Below the pieces are notes generated by a model. The model had not been told where the DNA came from, searched no databases, and worked only from the letters and a program-made list of their open reading frames with translations. Made by a program: the position numbers and the translations under genes. Below, piece by piece: positions 18,719 to 30,936 of a stretch of DNA of 64,000 nucleotides. Position 1 is the stretch's first letter. Each line of letters opens with the position of its first letter. Origin of the DNA: Mantis religiosa (Eukaryota > Arthropoda > Insecta > Mantodea > Mantidae); the NCBI GenBank assembly GCA_030765055.1, contig CM060950.1, forward strand, positions 275,274,540 through 275,338,539. The letters run 5' to 3'.

Positions 18719-20014
18719 GCTCTCATAACCAATTCAAAACTTCAGTGTGCTTTGCATTTTCCAGCATGGGCTTGATCCAGCTGCATCTGGTGGTGCTGTC
18801 TCCCCTAATTAGGCATGTATTTTTAAAAACAGTTTAATTTTAAATATTCTTGGTAGTTCTTGTTTGGCATATAAAATATAAGTTGTAGTTCATAGTCCAA
18901 CTAGTGCATGATTCTAGGCATTTTTTAGTCAAAAAATCCTTTAGTGTGGCAGTTGTTTATTTACTAGTTGGTGTTGAACAAAATAATCCAATTGACTGTA
19001 GAAACATTTCTTCTCTAGTCACTGTTTAATTTTTTTGGTTTGAAGAAATAGTGTGTGTGGGTGTGAGCGTGGGCGCGGGCGCGGTTAACTCTGCTAATTT
19101 TGTGGTACTAAGATTCTTCCCATTCAGAAAGTTTTGGATATAGTGTGATGTGGATAACTAGTAAATATCATTATTTGGTATTACAACTAAAAAAATAAAA
19201 TACAGTTGTTATTTTAGTGTTTTAACTAGGCATCAGGCTGAAAGTAATTTAAGTCACCAATTTTAACAGCACAGAACTACTAAGCGTAATTTTGTGGTAG
19301 TCTTAAGTTCCTAGCAATAGTTTCTAGTCGGATTTCGAAATGCATCCAAAGTACTTAAAGTTAGTTATAAGTAGAAAGTCCCTGGCATTTTTCATGAAAA
19401 AACTTGTAATAGAAACCAGCAGAAAGCATAAAATAATACACATTAATTCATACATTGCAGTTGTCTAACCAACAAACCTTTAGAGTGCTGGATTTTCTTA
19501 TGTGTAAATACCTCAGTTGAATGCATAAGAATTGCCTTCAAGGACGAACTTGGTAAGCCGGAACCTGTCTCCATCTGCTGGCCATTTTAACAACTTTGAT
19601 ACACATCAATCCTGTGTCGTAAGCAAATGAAAAATGCCCCGAAATTGGCAGTTTACTTTGTTTATTACGCATCAATATTTTTACATGCTTACAATTTGCT
19701 TATTCTACTCTTTTACTTTCTTTCTTTCTCTCTCTCTCTTTTTTTTTTTTAATCCCTTATTCAACCATATATTTGGACTCTATGGTTTGCTATGTAGGTT
19801 TTTCTTGACAAATTATAATCCTTCTTTATCTATTTTGCGGTGCTATTTTTCCCTTGCTTTTCCCCTAAATTCCCCTAAATAATATATCTCCTTACTTTGA
19901 TTTCATTATCTTTATTTTTATAATTACTATATTTTTACTCTCCCAATTTTAGTTATATACTACTCGCTTCACAACCTGTTTCTTCACATTCTAATATATA
20001 ATGTAATTCCTTAT
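18719..20014. other. Intron sequence, no gene seen
   Basis: AT-rich with a short GTGTGGGTGTGAGC / GGGCGCGGGCGCGG run near 19055-19083 and a C/T-rich tract at 19710-19750. The ORF at 19634-19882 is low-complexity. Confidence 0.4.
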
Positions 20015-20032
20015 CCACACAAAACGCTGAAT

Positions 20033-20932
20033 ACCTGTAGAGGAGTAGTCACCACCTCCAGCTTAGATGGTCTAGCAAATGAAGAAATAGTAAGTTGCCT
20101 CTCTGATCAACTTGTTTGTCAGGCGTACCGGCTATCACGAAAGCAAGATGGCAAGGAGTACCCATTACGTACGGTTTTTCTAACTTTCGCTGGGACTGAG
20201 TTACCCGAGTACATCTATTGCGGCTATGAACGTGCGAGCGTCTGCCAGTATGTCCCGAACCCCATGCGCTGTTTCCAATGTCAGCGGTTCGGACATACTA
20301 AGGTCACGTGTACCAATCCTGCTCTTTGTGAGCAATGCGGCCTACCGAAACACGACAACCCAAACTGCAGTCGAACACCTTGTTTGAACTGTGGCAGTAG
20401 TCACCCCTCCAGCTCGCGACAGTGCCCTAGATTCATGGACGAAAAAAGTATTCAGGAGCTACGTGTAAAAGAACGCCTGACTTTTCCAGAGGCACGACGG
20501 TGCTTTGAACAACTAAAGCCTGCTACCACTACTACTGGATATGCATCCGCAGCTCGCCGTACTCCTAATACCACTGTTGCTGTTCAACACGTCCCTGTCG
20601 CCCACGCATCCACGCAGACTGACTTTCTAGCCGTTAAACCTACGTCTCAGACTGTTTGTATATCCACCAGCACTACGTCCGCTTCAACCGTACAGACTCC
20701 AGCCACCAAGCCATCAGCGGGTAACAACCATCCCGTAGTAAACGTGAAAAACCGATCCCGGCCACAACATAGATCGCGAAGTCGCTCGCCTTCTATTAGA
20801 TCCCGGTCTCGTTCTACGAGCCGTAGAAGTTCTGACTCCCGAACATCAGCGGAGTCACAGGAGGCTAACGATTTCCGAATCGTAGGGCCCAAGTCAGCCA
20901 AAGTCAAGAAGAAAGTTAAAACAGCCCGTTAA
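20033..20932 (+). pseudogene. LINE 1 ORF1: nucleic-acid-binding protein with CCHC knuckles
   Basis: The frame is already open at 20033 (TCRGVVTTSSLDGLANEEIV), so the start codon is lost by truncation. Around residue 78 come three zinc knuckles: CFQCQRFGHTKVTC, CEQCGLPKHDNPNC and CLNCGSSHPSSSRQC. Then a helix FPEARRCFEQLK and a long Ser/Arg-rich basic tail (RSRPQHRSRSRSPSIRSRSR). ORF1 proteins of I-type LINEs coat the RNA and chaperone nucleic acids. The remaining frame has no stop before 20932 and ends 11 nt before the ORF2 start. Confidence 0.85.
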
Positions 20933-20942
20933 AAACTCTTTA

Positions 20943-21700
20943 TGGAAATAATCCAGTGGAACGTCAATGGTTTCCGAGCTCGCGTCCAAGACCTACAGTT
21001 TTTAGTTTCTCAACGGTCACCATCAGTTATTTGTCTCCAAGAAACCCATTTGCATCACTATACTCATTACACCTAAGCACTTTCTCGGCGTTTAGGGGAG
21101 ACTCCGTTGCAGGCACACGAGCAAGCGGTGGCGTTGCTACTTTAGTGGTGCCTAATATCTCTGCCAGCAATATACCATTAACCACGCCGTTGCAAGCTGT
21201 CGCTGTTCGTATACAGCGGGAGAGTATCTCTTTATCATCTGCAACATTTATCTGCCTCCGCTCTGTGTAATTCAAAAGCAGGATCCTCAGGCTCTTTTGG
21301 CTCAGCTCCCCTCACCATTACTCATATTGGGAGATCTGAATGCCAAACACACGCTCTGGGGCTCCGACATTGATGATGCTCGTGGCTGCCTCATAGTAGA
21401 CGCTTTCGATTCGTATGATCTGATTTTGCTGAACACTGGTGACCCGAAGTTCTTGTCATCCGCTTATGGTACGCACTCGGTACTAGACGTCTCATTCTGC
21501 AGCCCGGTATTAGTTCCACTACTTGATTGGTCTGTGCTTTCCGACCTCTTTGGGAGCGATCATTACCCAATTAACATCCATTTATCCGGCCGCCACCATG
21601 TGCCTTCGCGACATCCTCGCTGGATTATTTCAAGGCTGACTGGGAAAAGTTTCATTCCCGTATACACCTCACCGACGATGGTTTTGACACTGTCGATGAA
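20943..21700 (+). pseudogene. LINE 1 ORF2 endonuclease region, frameshifted
   Basis: The ATG at 20943 begins MEIIQWNVNGFRARVQDLQF, then PSVICLQETHL: the APE-type motifs N (WNVNG) and E (QETHL) are present. The frame is lost around 21050. Downstream, in another frame, PLLILGDLNAKHTLWGSD (about 21308-21361) gives the D-x-N motif and GSDHYPI (about 21554-21574) the SDH motif. The nuclease would nick target DNA to prime reverse transcription. All catalytic blocks can be seen but not in one frame. Confidence 0.8.
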
Positions 21701-23275
21701 ATGGTGGAATATTTTACATGTTCCATCCTGCTCGTCGCTGAATGCAGCATTCCTCGAGGTTCTTCTACCCCACGTCATACCCCTGTACCCTGGTGGTCTG
21801 AGGAATGCCGTGTGGCTATAAAAGCACGCAAACGTGCTTTGCTGCTTTTTCAGTTGCACCCGACAGAAGAGAACTTTGTTGCTTTTAAACGTTCTCGAGC
21901 TAGGGCACGTTTTGTGCTTCGCAATGCGAAACAAAGATCCTGGGAAGCCTACGTGTCTTCCCTTTCTCGTCGCAGCTCCGCCAAACAGGTATGGTCAGCT
22001 GTTCGGCGGATGTATGGCAAATATCGCCGAACGGTCATTTTCGGAGTTGCCCTAAATGGTTCCATCTGCACTACCGAGCAAGATATAGCCGAAGCCCTTG
22101 CCACCTCATTCGCTGCTACTAGCCAAACGGCTAGTTACGACGCCCTCTTCCTTCCTATTAAGGAAGCTGCGGAGCGAATAAAACTAAATTTTAATAGCGA
22201 ATGTAATGAGCCGTACAACCAACCTTTTACCGCTGCCGAGCTTGCACATTCTTTAGCCCTAGCTAAGGACTGTTCTCCCGGTCCCGATGACATCCACAGA
22301 GCGATGCTGCTACATCTTCCACCCGATGCAATGTCTTTCCTTTTAGGTATGTATAACCGCATCTGGCACGAGCGGATCTTTCCATCTTCCTGGCAAGAGG
22401 GTATTGTCATCCCCATCCCTCGACCCGGAAAGGACCGCACACTTCCATCTAGCTACCGCCCCATCTGCCTGACGAGTGTCATCTGTAAGACCTTTGAGCG
22501 AATGGTAAACTCTCGGTTGGTGTGGTGGCTCGAAACCAATAACCAGCTGTCCAACCTTCAGTGCGGTTTTCGTCGCCATCGCTCTAGTGTTGACAATCTA
22601 ACACGCATTGAGGCTTACATTCATGATACCTTTCTACTGCAGCAGCATGTGGTGGGAGTTTTCTTTGACCTGGAGAAGGCCTATGACACCACTTGGCGGT
22701 ATGGCATACTACGTAACCTGCACAGTTACGGTACGCGAGTACACTTACTGGAATTTTTAAGCAACTTTTTAGCACTACATCGTTTTCGTGTCCGTATAGG
22801 GAACAGAATATCAAGGGAGCGGATCCAGGAGAATGGTGTACCTCAAGGGTCGATTCTCAGCGTCGCCCTTTTTGCCGTAGCTATTAGCGGCATTACTAGT
22901 GTCGTTCGCGGCGTAATTCCATCGTCCCTGTATGGTGACGACTTCGCAATATATTATCGTTCTTGTAACTTAGATCATATAGAGCGTCAACTGCAGTTGA
23001 CTATCAACCAGCTGGCATCCTGGGCGCTCCGAACCGGCTTCCGTTTTTCGCCCGCGAAGACACAATGTGTCCACTTTCATCGTCTACGGGTTATTCACCC
23101 TCCACCTGATCTTCACTCGAACGGCACACCCCTGCCGTTTGTCCTGCACTTGAAATTCCTAGGCCTCTATTTGGACAGAAAATTGACCTGGGAGCATCAT
23201 ATTCGACACCTCCGAGCCTCGTGTGATCGTTCCCTCCGGGTGCTAAAGATTTTATCTGGGGTATCTTGGGGGGGG
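21701..23275 (+). pseudogene. LINE 1 ORF2 reverse transcriptase
   Basis: A long open frame covers the complete RT: SPGPDDIHRAMLLHLPPDAM, SSYRPICLTSVICKTFERMV, FFDLEKAYDTTWRYGILRNL, ENGVPQGSILSVALFAVAIS, LYGDDFAIYY (catalytic YGDD with both Asp present) and KFLGLYLDRKLTWEHHIRHL. The active site reads YGDD where most LINEs have FADD or YADD. At about 23268-23276 a run of eight G disrupts the frame, and the true continuation is the frame beginning near 23276. Apart from this shift the RT looks intact. Confidence 0.9.
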
Positions 23276-24360
23276 CGATCGGACGGTAATGTTGAGGCTG
23301 TATCGCTCCCTGGTCCGATCCAAGCTGGACTACGGCTGTTTTATTTATGGCACAGCGACCGCCTCTAAACTTCGCCTTTTAGACACCGTGCATCATACTG
23401 GCATCCGCCTTGCCACAGGAGCTTTCCGCACCAGTCAAGTCGACTGCCTGTATGCAGAATCAGGCGAATCTCCACTCTATATTCGTCGCTCGCTGCTACT
23501 CTGCTCATACGTCTCGAAGATGGCAAGTTATCCCAATCATCCTTGTTTTAAACCAGTTCTGTGTCCAGATTTAGTCCACCGTTATATGCGCCCTGGTTCC
23601 CGGACACGCCCCATGGGAATAAGATTTCGGGATCTCCTACATTCGCATGGCCTCCGAATGCCTCGCGTGGAGAGGTCGTCCATCTGCCCTTATCCTGCAT
23701 GGCAGCTCAATCGTGCGAGGTTCGATCTCGCTCTTTCAAGCAACTCTAGACTCGCTACTCCACATTCGGTGTTCCAACAACTTTTTGCCAAACTATTGAG
23801 CCGTTACCCTAACTATGTTCCGGTCTTTACAGACGGTTCTCAGTTAGGTAGCACTACGGGTTGCGCGTTCATTAACGGTGAGGCTCATAAATTTCGCCTT
23901 CTGGACTCCACTTCAGTTTTCTCCGCAGAGCTGTATGCCATCTTCTATTTGCTCCTTTTTATTTGCAAGTTAGCTCCTGGCTCTTTTATTGTCTGCACTG
24001 ACTTTCTAAGTGCTCTTCAGGCCTTGCAACAGCACACTGCCGCTCACACCCTTGTTTTAAAAATACAGGCCCAGATCTCACAAATGCTCAGTTGAGGATA
24101 CAATTTTGTTTTTACTTGGACCCCAGGCCATGTGGGCATTTCTGGGAACGAGTAGGCGGACGTGGCTGCTAAGTCCGCTTGCCGTTTGCCCCGGAGTTTA
24201 ACAACTATGGTGCTATACCAGGATGTGCAACGTTTTTTCCATCACCAACTCCTATCTGCTTGGCAGCGCTCCTGGACAGCTTTGGAAGGCACACAACTCC
24301 GGGCAATAAAGGAGAGCGTACAACCCTGGCTAACTTCCTGCAGGGATAACCGATGAGCCG
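23276..24360 (+). pseudogene. LINE 1 ORF2 C-terminus: connection and RNase H
   Basis: After the G-run frameshift the frame continues RLYRSLVRSKLDYGCFIYGT and reaches RNase H at YVPVFTDGSQLGSTTGCAFI (first Asp), SVFSAELYAIFY (Glu) and IVCTDFLSALQAL (second Asp). A TGA at 24093-24095 stops it; the next block WTPGHVGISGNE lies downstream, followed by a TAG in place of the usual codon before AD. RNase H removes RNA from the hybrid in this LINE group. The C-terminal zinc finger found in LINE 2 is missing. Confidence 0.85.
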
Positions 24361-24465
24361 AGGTGATACTCACCCGGCTGAGAATTGGGCACTCACGAGC
24401 GACTCATTGGCCATATATTTTACCTTTTTAGCAAAATTTTTATAGCTTTTAGGTTTTAGTGTTGA

Positions 24466-24502
24466 CTTCGGGCCCAAATGACCTTGTCGACAGGCCCTAA
24501 AA
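24466..24502 (+). other. LINE 1 3'-terminal hairpin
   Basis: GGGCCC-AAATGACCTTGTCGACA-GGCCC forms a stem. The equivalent positions in the copies ending at 5172 and 31829 read GGACGC...GCGCCC and GGGCGC...GTGCCT, with the TGATGACC loop start conserved. LINE reverse transcriptases often bind such 3' hairpins. Confidence 0.6.
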
Positions 24503-24510
24503 CACCACAC

Positions 24511-24805
24511 ACTCACTCTTTCCCATAAAAAGGACATTGATCTAGATTTATTCCTTTGCTGTCTCCCCGTACACTCAATCTAGTCCACACTCTCCCTTCT
24601 GTCCCTACCATATTACTACACATGATGAATGAAATGGGGAATTGCGCAAGTGAGAAATGTGAAAAGTGAGGTTAAGCAAATTCAGAGTCGGTGAACAATA
24701 GTAATAAGTTCAAACAAGTTGTAATTAACAGGAATAGTTAAAAAATCAGAAAATAGGAAAAGCTAGTGTATGAAAGAATAGTAAATGGAAAGTTGGTGTT
24801 TATTA

Positions 24806-24894
<89 letters not shown>

Positions 24895-25092
24895 GGCAAA
24901 CATGCATCTGAGTATGTAATTGTATTGAAATGCTGCCCTATTAGCAAAGGGCCCAAGGCCATCTCAGGAGTAATCCAAGATTTATTTGTTGCAGTACTTA
25001 ATATATTTACTTTTCAAAAAAGGGTGATCACAAAGTCCCATTTCCTCCTATAATAACCAGCATAAACCCCAAACTTGGCTAAATAAATTTAA
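24511..25092. other. Gene-free stretch with a long (ATT)n run
   Basis: AT-rich, containing an ATT microsatellite of about 28 units at 24801-24892. ORFs across it encode only poly-Leu or poly-Asn and are not genes. Confidence 0.8.
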
Positions 25093-25310
25093 GTTTTTAG
25101 GATAGTTTACTTGAGTTGTTCTGGATGTTCTCGGGCTTCGAGCCAGATATAGTGATGTAGAGCCATCGACGTTTCGGGAGTGTGCATCGCTCCCATCATC
25201 GGAATGATGAATGACAAGCAAATTAGAAGGGCCATTTTTTTTTTTAATTTAAAGGGACGGCCCCATACACGCCGCTCCCAGTGACAATCGTCCGGCATGC
25301 GATGCCGTGC
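25093..25310 (-). repeat. Unidentified repeat with hammerhead-like motif
   Basis: On the - strand 25162-25208 contain CCGAUGA (one change from CUGANGA), a 5-bp stem GGGAG/CUCCC, GAAAC, ACGU as stem III and C at the cleavage position. Flanking UCAUU and GAUGG can pair as stem I with two G-U pairs. The context IIPMMGAMHTPETSMALHHY encoded here resembles PLE tails. A T-run near 25235-25245 lies beside it. Confidence 0.45.
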
Positions 25311-25899
25311 GCTGCATCGCCTCCCTCATGCTGTTAATATCTAACATGCTTGGAGAGTTATTGTGTTATTGAGTAGGTTAGTCAGATCCCGCATTAGCAG
25401 CCCGGTTAGTTCCGTAATGTAAGATGCTGGCATGCAATGCATGCGAGCGCGTCAAAGGAGTGGTTCCTGGGCTGTAGCCATGAGCATGTCCTGAGTACAG
25501 CCAAGGGGAGTGGAGGTGTTCATGGATAGGGAATGTCATGCAGTTGTTAGTGTTGGCTACGTGCGATATTTATGTGCTATAGCTAATATTTACATGGGAA
25601 TATCATGCAAGGTTTTGAGTAGTGGAACGGTGGGAGCGGTAGTTGCCTATACTATACTTGGATCCCTCAATGGATGCCGTGTCCGTAGTTATAGCTCCTG
25701 TCCAAATTCCTTCCTGGTCATCAAGAAGTCCACACCTCTACGCTGCACCGATCTCGGCGGAGCCGACACCGCAGCAGGAAGTGTGGCCGTTGAGGGGGGC
25801 CCTCTTTCCCCTTGGGTCTGCCTTGGCTTGAGAGCTCAAGGACTTAAGGGCAGCTGTGCCTTGGAAGTCCCTCGCGTGATGAGTCTGTAAATACATTAA
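25311..25899. other. Unassigned, moderately GC-rich stretch
   Basis: Contains a 126-residue + strand frame at 25510-25890 with no domain. It is probably the 3' untranslated region of the - strand jockey-like LINE that follows, but no boundary could be found. Confidence 0.35.
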
Positions 25900-27845
25900 G
25901 TAACAGTCAGTTAGTCAGGCTGTTCAGAAAGTCCAAAATCTCATTGTCAATATCTGGAATTGTTAAGTTACGGTCAAACAGTGCGAGAGGTCGTTTATGT
26001 TTGCCGTCTCGTACTGGCCAAGTGTAGATATAAGTGCATTATGGTGTGAAGGTAATTTGTTGTACATGTCATAGGATAGTGTTTTTGATGAATTGAACTA
26101 CACTTCGTGTAGTTCTTTAGATGGTGTGATGAGTGGCACTTTGCAGATTATTCGAAGTATTTTGTTTTGTAGTCTTTGTATGCGCTTTATATGGGTTTTA
26201 CTGCGTAACTCCAGACCAGCGCTGTGTAAGTTAATATTGGCCTAATGAGTGTTTTATATAAAGTTAGTGCCATGTTTAGTTTTAGCGAGTTACTTAGATT
26301 TATAAGTGGGTATAATTTGCGCAGTTGGGCACAGGCTTTTCTTCTTACTTCTTCGATATGAGGTCGCCAGGTGAGGCCTTGGACCATTACTAAGCCCAAG
26401 TACCTGACCTTGCTGGTCCAGCTTATGTCATTATTGAATAGAGTTAGAGGAGCAAGACAGTGTCTCTGATGGTAATGTTTTTTACGCTTGGTGAATATTA
26501 TTGCTTCGCTTTTGGCGGTGTTCACTTTCATTCGCCATTTAGTAAGCCACGGCTCTGTTTAAGTGACTCCTGTAAATGTCTGTGTATTAATGTTAATTGA
26601 CCCGATTGGACCATAATTGTGGTGTCGTCTGCATATAGAAAGTATGTACTCCTTGGATGGTTAGGCATATCATTTATATATAAATTGAATAGAGGTGGCC
26701 CCAGTATGCTGCCTTTATTGGGCGGGGCATGGATACAGCGTTGTTTGCGACTGAGGAGAAAGTTCGCTCTCCCAAATAATTTGCGACTAATTTATTCATA
26801 GTGTCTGGGAAATTGTAATCCATCATCTTACGCAGTAAGCCCGCGTGCCATACGTGGTTGAAGGTGCGCTCAACATCCAGCAGCATGGCACCTGTTGACT
26901 TCTTTATGTTATAGCCTTTCGTAATGTGTTCAGTGGCGCGTATGAGCTGCAGAGTAGTAGAATGTTTAGCTCTAAATCTGAACTGTTCGGGAATGAGCAG
27001 ATTGTGTTTTATTACAAACACATTCATTCATTTCGCTATTACTTTTTCCAGTAATTTGCTCATTGTATTGAGTAGACTAATTGGTCTGTAATTGTTCGGG
27101 TTCATGTGGTCCTAACCTTGTTTTGGGAAGTGCAGAATGTTTGCTGTTCTTCACTGGGTGGGGAAGTAACCATGCAAGAGGCAGAGATTGAAAATTTTAG
27201 TTAGTATTTGCAGTTCACTTTGCGGTAGATTTTGGAGAACAATGTTGGGGATCCTGTCAGTTCCGGGTGCTTTTCGTTTTGGGAGATGTTGTATCAGCCG
27301 TTTTAATTCAGCAGGATGAATTTTTCGTATGTGGTCATGCGATGTCCTGACGTGTAGATTTCGTGTAAGGAATTCGGTTTCTCTGGCAAACGTGGGTAAT
27401 GATGGTGTTAAGTTTGGTGTTAAGATGTTCTTAAGGGCTTCTGCCAGTGCTTCTGCCTTCTCTTCGTCTTTAGTGGCAATGCGTTGCCCTATGTGCAGGT
27501 GGGGAGTAGTACCCCTGTCCCTAGTTAGGCATTGGGCTATTCTCCATACAGTATTGTTTTGTGTGTCTAGCGATTTTAAGGTGTTGTTCCATTGTTCCAA
27601 AATAACTGCTGCGGTGCGTTCGTGCCAAGGACGTGCGTTCGTGCGGTTCCTTAATAAACACGAAACACTCGTCATGTGCATACAAGATATTTAAGATGCG
27701 CGCTCTAGACAACTTCAAAATCAGAGCTGATACTCCACTAAGGTGCGACGTTGCACACGAAGAGGGTATACCTGTGCATGGAGGCACTATGATGCTCCTC
27801 AGAGATGGACATTTTTGTCGAATTTGTACGTTAACAGTCTGACAT
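25900..27845 (-). mobile_element. Jockey-like LINE, - strand, 5'-truncated and frameshifted
   Basis: Three - strand frames give the RT in order. 27681-27151 holds IHPAELKRLIQHLPKRKAPG and TDRIPNIVLQNLP; 27027-26674 holds LIPEQFRFRAKHSTTLQLIR and MLLDVERTFNHVWHAGLL; about 26700-26600 encodes GPPLFNLYINDMP and LYADDTTIM (catalytic YADD intact); 26531-26187 holds VRYLGLVMVQGLTWRPHIEE. No endonuclease remains on the 5' side, where the copy meets LINE 2. No RNase H follows, in line with the jockey clade. Clade assignment is inferred from motif wording. Confidence 0.8.
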
Positions 27846-28092
27846 CCTGTCAGTTGCTGTACGCATCAGACTTGCATCCATACATTTCGCTATCTGCAAC
27901 ATTTATCTACCACCTTCCGATGACCTCTCGCTTACTGATTTACAACATCTGGTCTCCCAGCTACCAACACCTTATGTGCTGGTGGGAGACCTAACTGCTC
28001 ACCATACTCAATGGGGTGCACCTCGAGCATGTGCGAGAGACAAACTAATCGCAAATTTCTTATACAGCAATAACCTGGTTTTCCTGAATACC

Positions 28093-28340
28093 AGGACCGC
28101 GCCATGGCTCAGTGGTTAGACCGCTTGGCTCTCACCAAGGCGGCCCGGGTTCGATCCTAGGCGACCGCAAAGTTAGATTTGTGGTGGAAAACACGGCGCT
28201 GGGGCGGGTTTTCTCCGGGATCTCCGGTTTCCCCCTCCATCTCATTCCACCGATGCTCCATCTTCATCTCATGTATCATCAGTGTCATCGCCTGTGGTGC
28301 CGTATGTAGTAAAAGCGGGCGTTAAACACTACACATTTCA
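28093..28340 (+). mobile_element. tRNA-derived SINE inserted in LINE 2
   Basis: About 248 bp. It has an A box TGGCTCAGTGGTTAGACC, a B box GGTTCGATCCTAGG, and a body containing TTTTCTCCGGGATCTCCGG and CATCTCATTCCACC. It is flanked by perfect 13-bp duplications TTTCCTGAATACC at 28080-28092 and 28341-28353. SINEs of this kind are moved by LINE machinery. Confidence 0.95.
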
Positions 28341-29133
28341 TTTCCTGAATACCGGACAACCCACCTTTTTATCCGATGCATTCAACACATTTTGACACAT
28401 TGACGTGGCAGTCTGTTAACAACAACTGGCAGTCGCCCTACAATGGAATGTCATCTCTGACCTAAACTCTAGTGACCACTTTCCGTGTCTTGTCAGTCTC
28501 TTAGCACGGGATCCGTGTTCTGCACGTCTGCCCAGCTGGCGCTTTGATCGTGCCAACTGGAATGTCTACAAGCAGTTAGCAGTCTTCAACTATAATGACC
28601 ATGACTCTGTGGACGACTTAGTTGAGCATTTAACGTGGACGATTCTTTCGGCAGCAGAACAATCTATTCTGCTATTGAGAACGCATGGCCGTCATTTCCC
28701 TGTCACATGGTGGACAGATCATAGCCGGATTGCTAATCGGGCTCCGAGGCACCTTTAGGAATTTGCAGCGGTGCCCTACTCTTGATAATCTGATCGAGTA
28801 CAAGAAAATGGGTGCGAAATCCAGACAATTGATTAAGAATAGCAGGAAGACTTCATGGACCAACTTCGTGTCATCTTTCAATCAACATACACCTTCCTCA
28901 GTCGTATGGGATAAGTTAAGACGTGTGGCTGGAAAAATCCACATACATGCCAATCGCTGGTCTTAAAGGCGCTACAGGTGCCGTTGTTGATCAGTACGAT
29001 GTGGCTAATACTTTCGGCAGTGCGTTCGCAAAAGTGTCTAGCTCAGATAATTACTTGCCTGAGTTTCTTCAAATTAAGACTCAGGAGGAATCTAAATGTT
29101 TCTCTTTCTGCTCTAGAAACCTTGAAGACTACA

Positions 29134-29985
29134 ATCGCCTCTCTTCACCATGGCAGAGTTAGATCATGCTGTTTCATCTTCGCGACCATCTGCACCAGGA
29201 CCAGACGGCATTCACGTGCGACTGTTACAACAACTTTCTCCCGAAGGGAAGGCATTCCTACTGGAGATGTATAATCCTGTCTGGGTTGACGGCACTTTTC
29301 CTGAGAAGTGGTGAGAGGCCACCGTCATACCCATTTTGAAAGCCAGGAAGGACCGCCATCTGCCTTCCAGCTACCATCCTATGTCCCTCACCATTTGCGT
29401 GTGCAAGGTGATGGAACGCATGATCAATGGGCAGTTGGTGTGGTGGCTGGAAACTCGCAACCTTCTGATAAACATCCAGTGTGGATTCCGACGTCGCCAC
29501 TCCACAGTAGACCATCTGGTGTCGATGTCGACACAGATCATGAACGGCTTCATGAAGAACTCAGACCGTCGTCATATTTTTCGATCTGGGGAAGGTTTAT
29601 GATACGTGTTGGTGTGCAGATCTATTATGCACCTTGCACAGCTGGAATGTTCGTGGGCGCCTACCTGTTTTCCTTTGGGAGTTCATGAGCGACCGCGTTT
29701 TCTGAGTAAGGGTCGGCTCAGACTTTTCGAACATTTTTTCCAAGAGAGCGGTGTTCCTCAAGGCTCGGTGCTGAGCGTTACACTACTCGCTATTGCCATC
29801 AACTCTATCTCCAAATGTGTTCCTCGAGGAGTTTCATCGTGCTTGTTCGTAGACGACTTTGCCGTGTACTGCACTTCACGACGCCCTGTATTCGTGGAGC
29901 GCTGTCTGCAGCAATGATTAGACAATCTCCACAATTGAATTTCTAAAAACGGATTCCACTTCTCCACAGAAAAAACAGTCTGCGT
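29134..29985 (+). pseudogene. LINE 2 reverse transcriptase, frameshifted
   Basis: Blocks seen in order on the + strand: SAPGPDGIHVRLLQQL, SSYHPMSLTICVCKVMERMI, NIQCGFRRRHSTVDHL, FFDLGKVYDTCW (in another frame), SGVPQGSVLSVTLLAIAINS and CLFVDDFAVY. At least three frame changes and a TGA at 29311-29313 separate them. The order and wording match LINE 1 closely, so both belong to the same superfamily. Confidence 0.8.
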
Positions 29986-30936
29986 CAACTTCTGGCGTAA
30001 TAGGAGTCGATTACCACCTTCACTCTGACTCGGTCCGCATCTCTTACCATTTTCGGATGAAATGAAGTTCCTGGGACTAATTTTTAATAGGAAGCTTAGC
30101 TGGGCATCTCATATAGCATAGCTGAAAGCACGATGTGAGCGTTCTCTTAACATACTGCGGGTACTTAGTGGGAAGTCGTGGGGAGCGGATCGCTCAGTGC
30201 TGCTTCGTTTGTATTTCACACTGATCCGATCCAAACTGGACTATGGGTGCATCGTTTTTTCTTCAGCTTGTGTTGAAGAAATTAGACACAGTTCATAACT
30301 CAGGGCTTCGTTTAGCTATTGGAGCATTTCCAACTAGCCCAGTAGTGAGCCTCTACACCGAAGCAGCAGAACCTCCTCTGCAATATCGCCGAGAGGTTTT
30401 TTTGGGCATTTATGGCTGTGGTCTAAATAGTATGTCTTCGCCTCCGACGTTTGTACCATTTTTCGACACCTTAATTGTCGGACGTTATAGGAACACGCGT
30501 GTAAATCCAAAGGTGCCTGGTTTTCGGTTCCGGGAGCTTCTAGGGATGCATGCACTTGAAATGCCTAGGATGTTTCCCAAGTGCGAAAGAGTATTCTCCA
30601 TGGTTGCATGCAGGATCCCAAGTAGATCTTTGGATGACGGTGCACAGGAAGGCTACGATGCCCTCGTGTAGTATCCGTAGTTCCTTCTTAGAGTTTGTAT
30701 CATATTATAAAGACCGTATTTTAATTTATACAGATGGAACTAAAAGCGCTACAGGTGTAGGATGTGCTTATGTCCATGGAGCCGAACCCTATACATTTGG
30801 TTTCCATGGCAGTACTTCCATTTATAGTGCAGAGCTCTATGCAATATACTGAGCCATTATACATGTTCGCCGAAGAAAGTTAGGTAATTGTCCTATCCTA
30901 AGTGATTCCCTAAGCGCACTTCAGAGCCTTCGTGAG

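Larger units (their letters stand above)
20015..24510 (+). mobile_element. I/Nimb-like non-LTR retrotransposon (LINE 1), 5'-truncated
   Basis: The copy contains ORF1 with three zinc knuckles (20033-20932), then ORF2 with an AP endonuclease (from 20943), reverse transcriptase (21701-23270) and RNase H (23790-24170), followed by a 3' untranslated region with a terminal hairpin near 24467-24500. This domain order, including an RNase H, points to the I superfamily. It lacks its 5' end and has several frameshifts and stops, so it is dead. Base composition is more GC-rich than the surrounding intron. Confidence 0.9.

Noticed and set aside
20647..20907. 86-aa - strand ORF
   Set aside because: It is antisense to the Arg/Ser-rich part of LINE 1 ORF1.
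24738..25053. Poly-Asn and poly-Leu ORFs on both strands
   Set aside because: They come from an ATT microsatellite.
28112..28309. 65-aa ORF as a gene
   Set aside because: It lies wholly within the tRNA-derived SINE.
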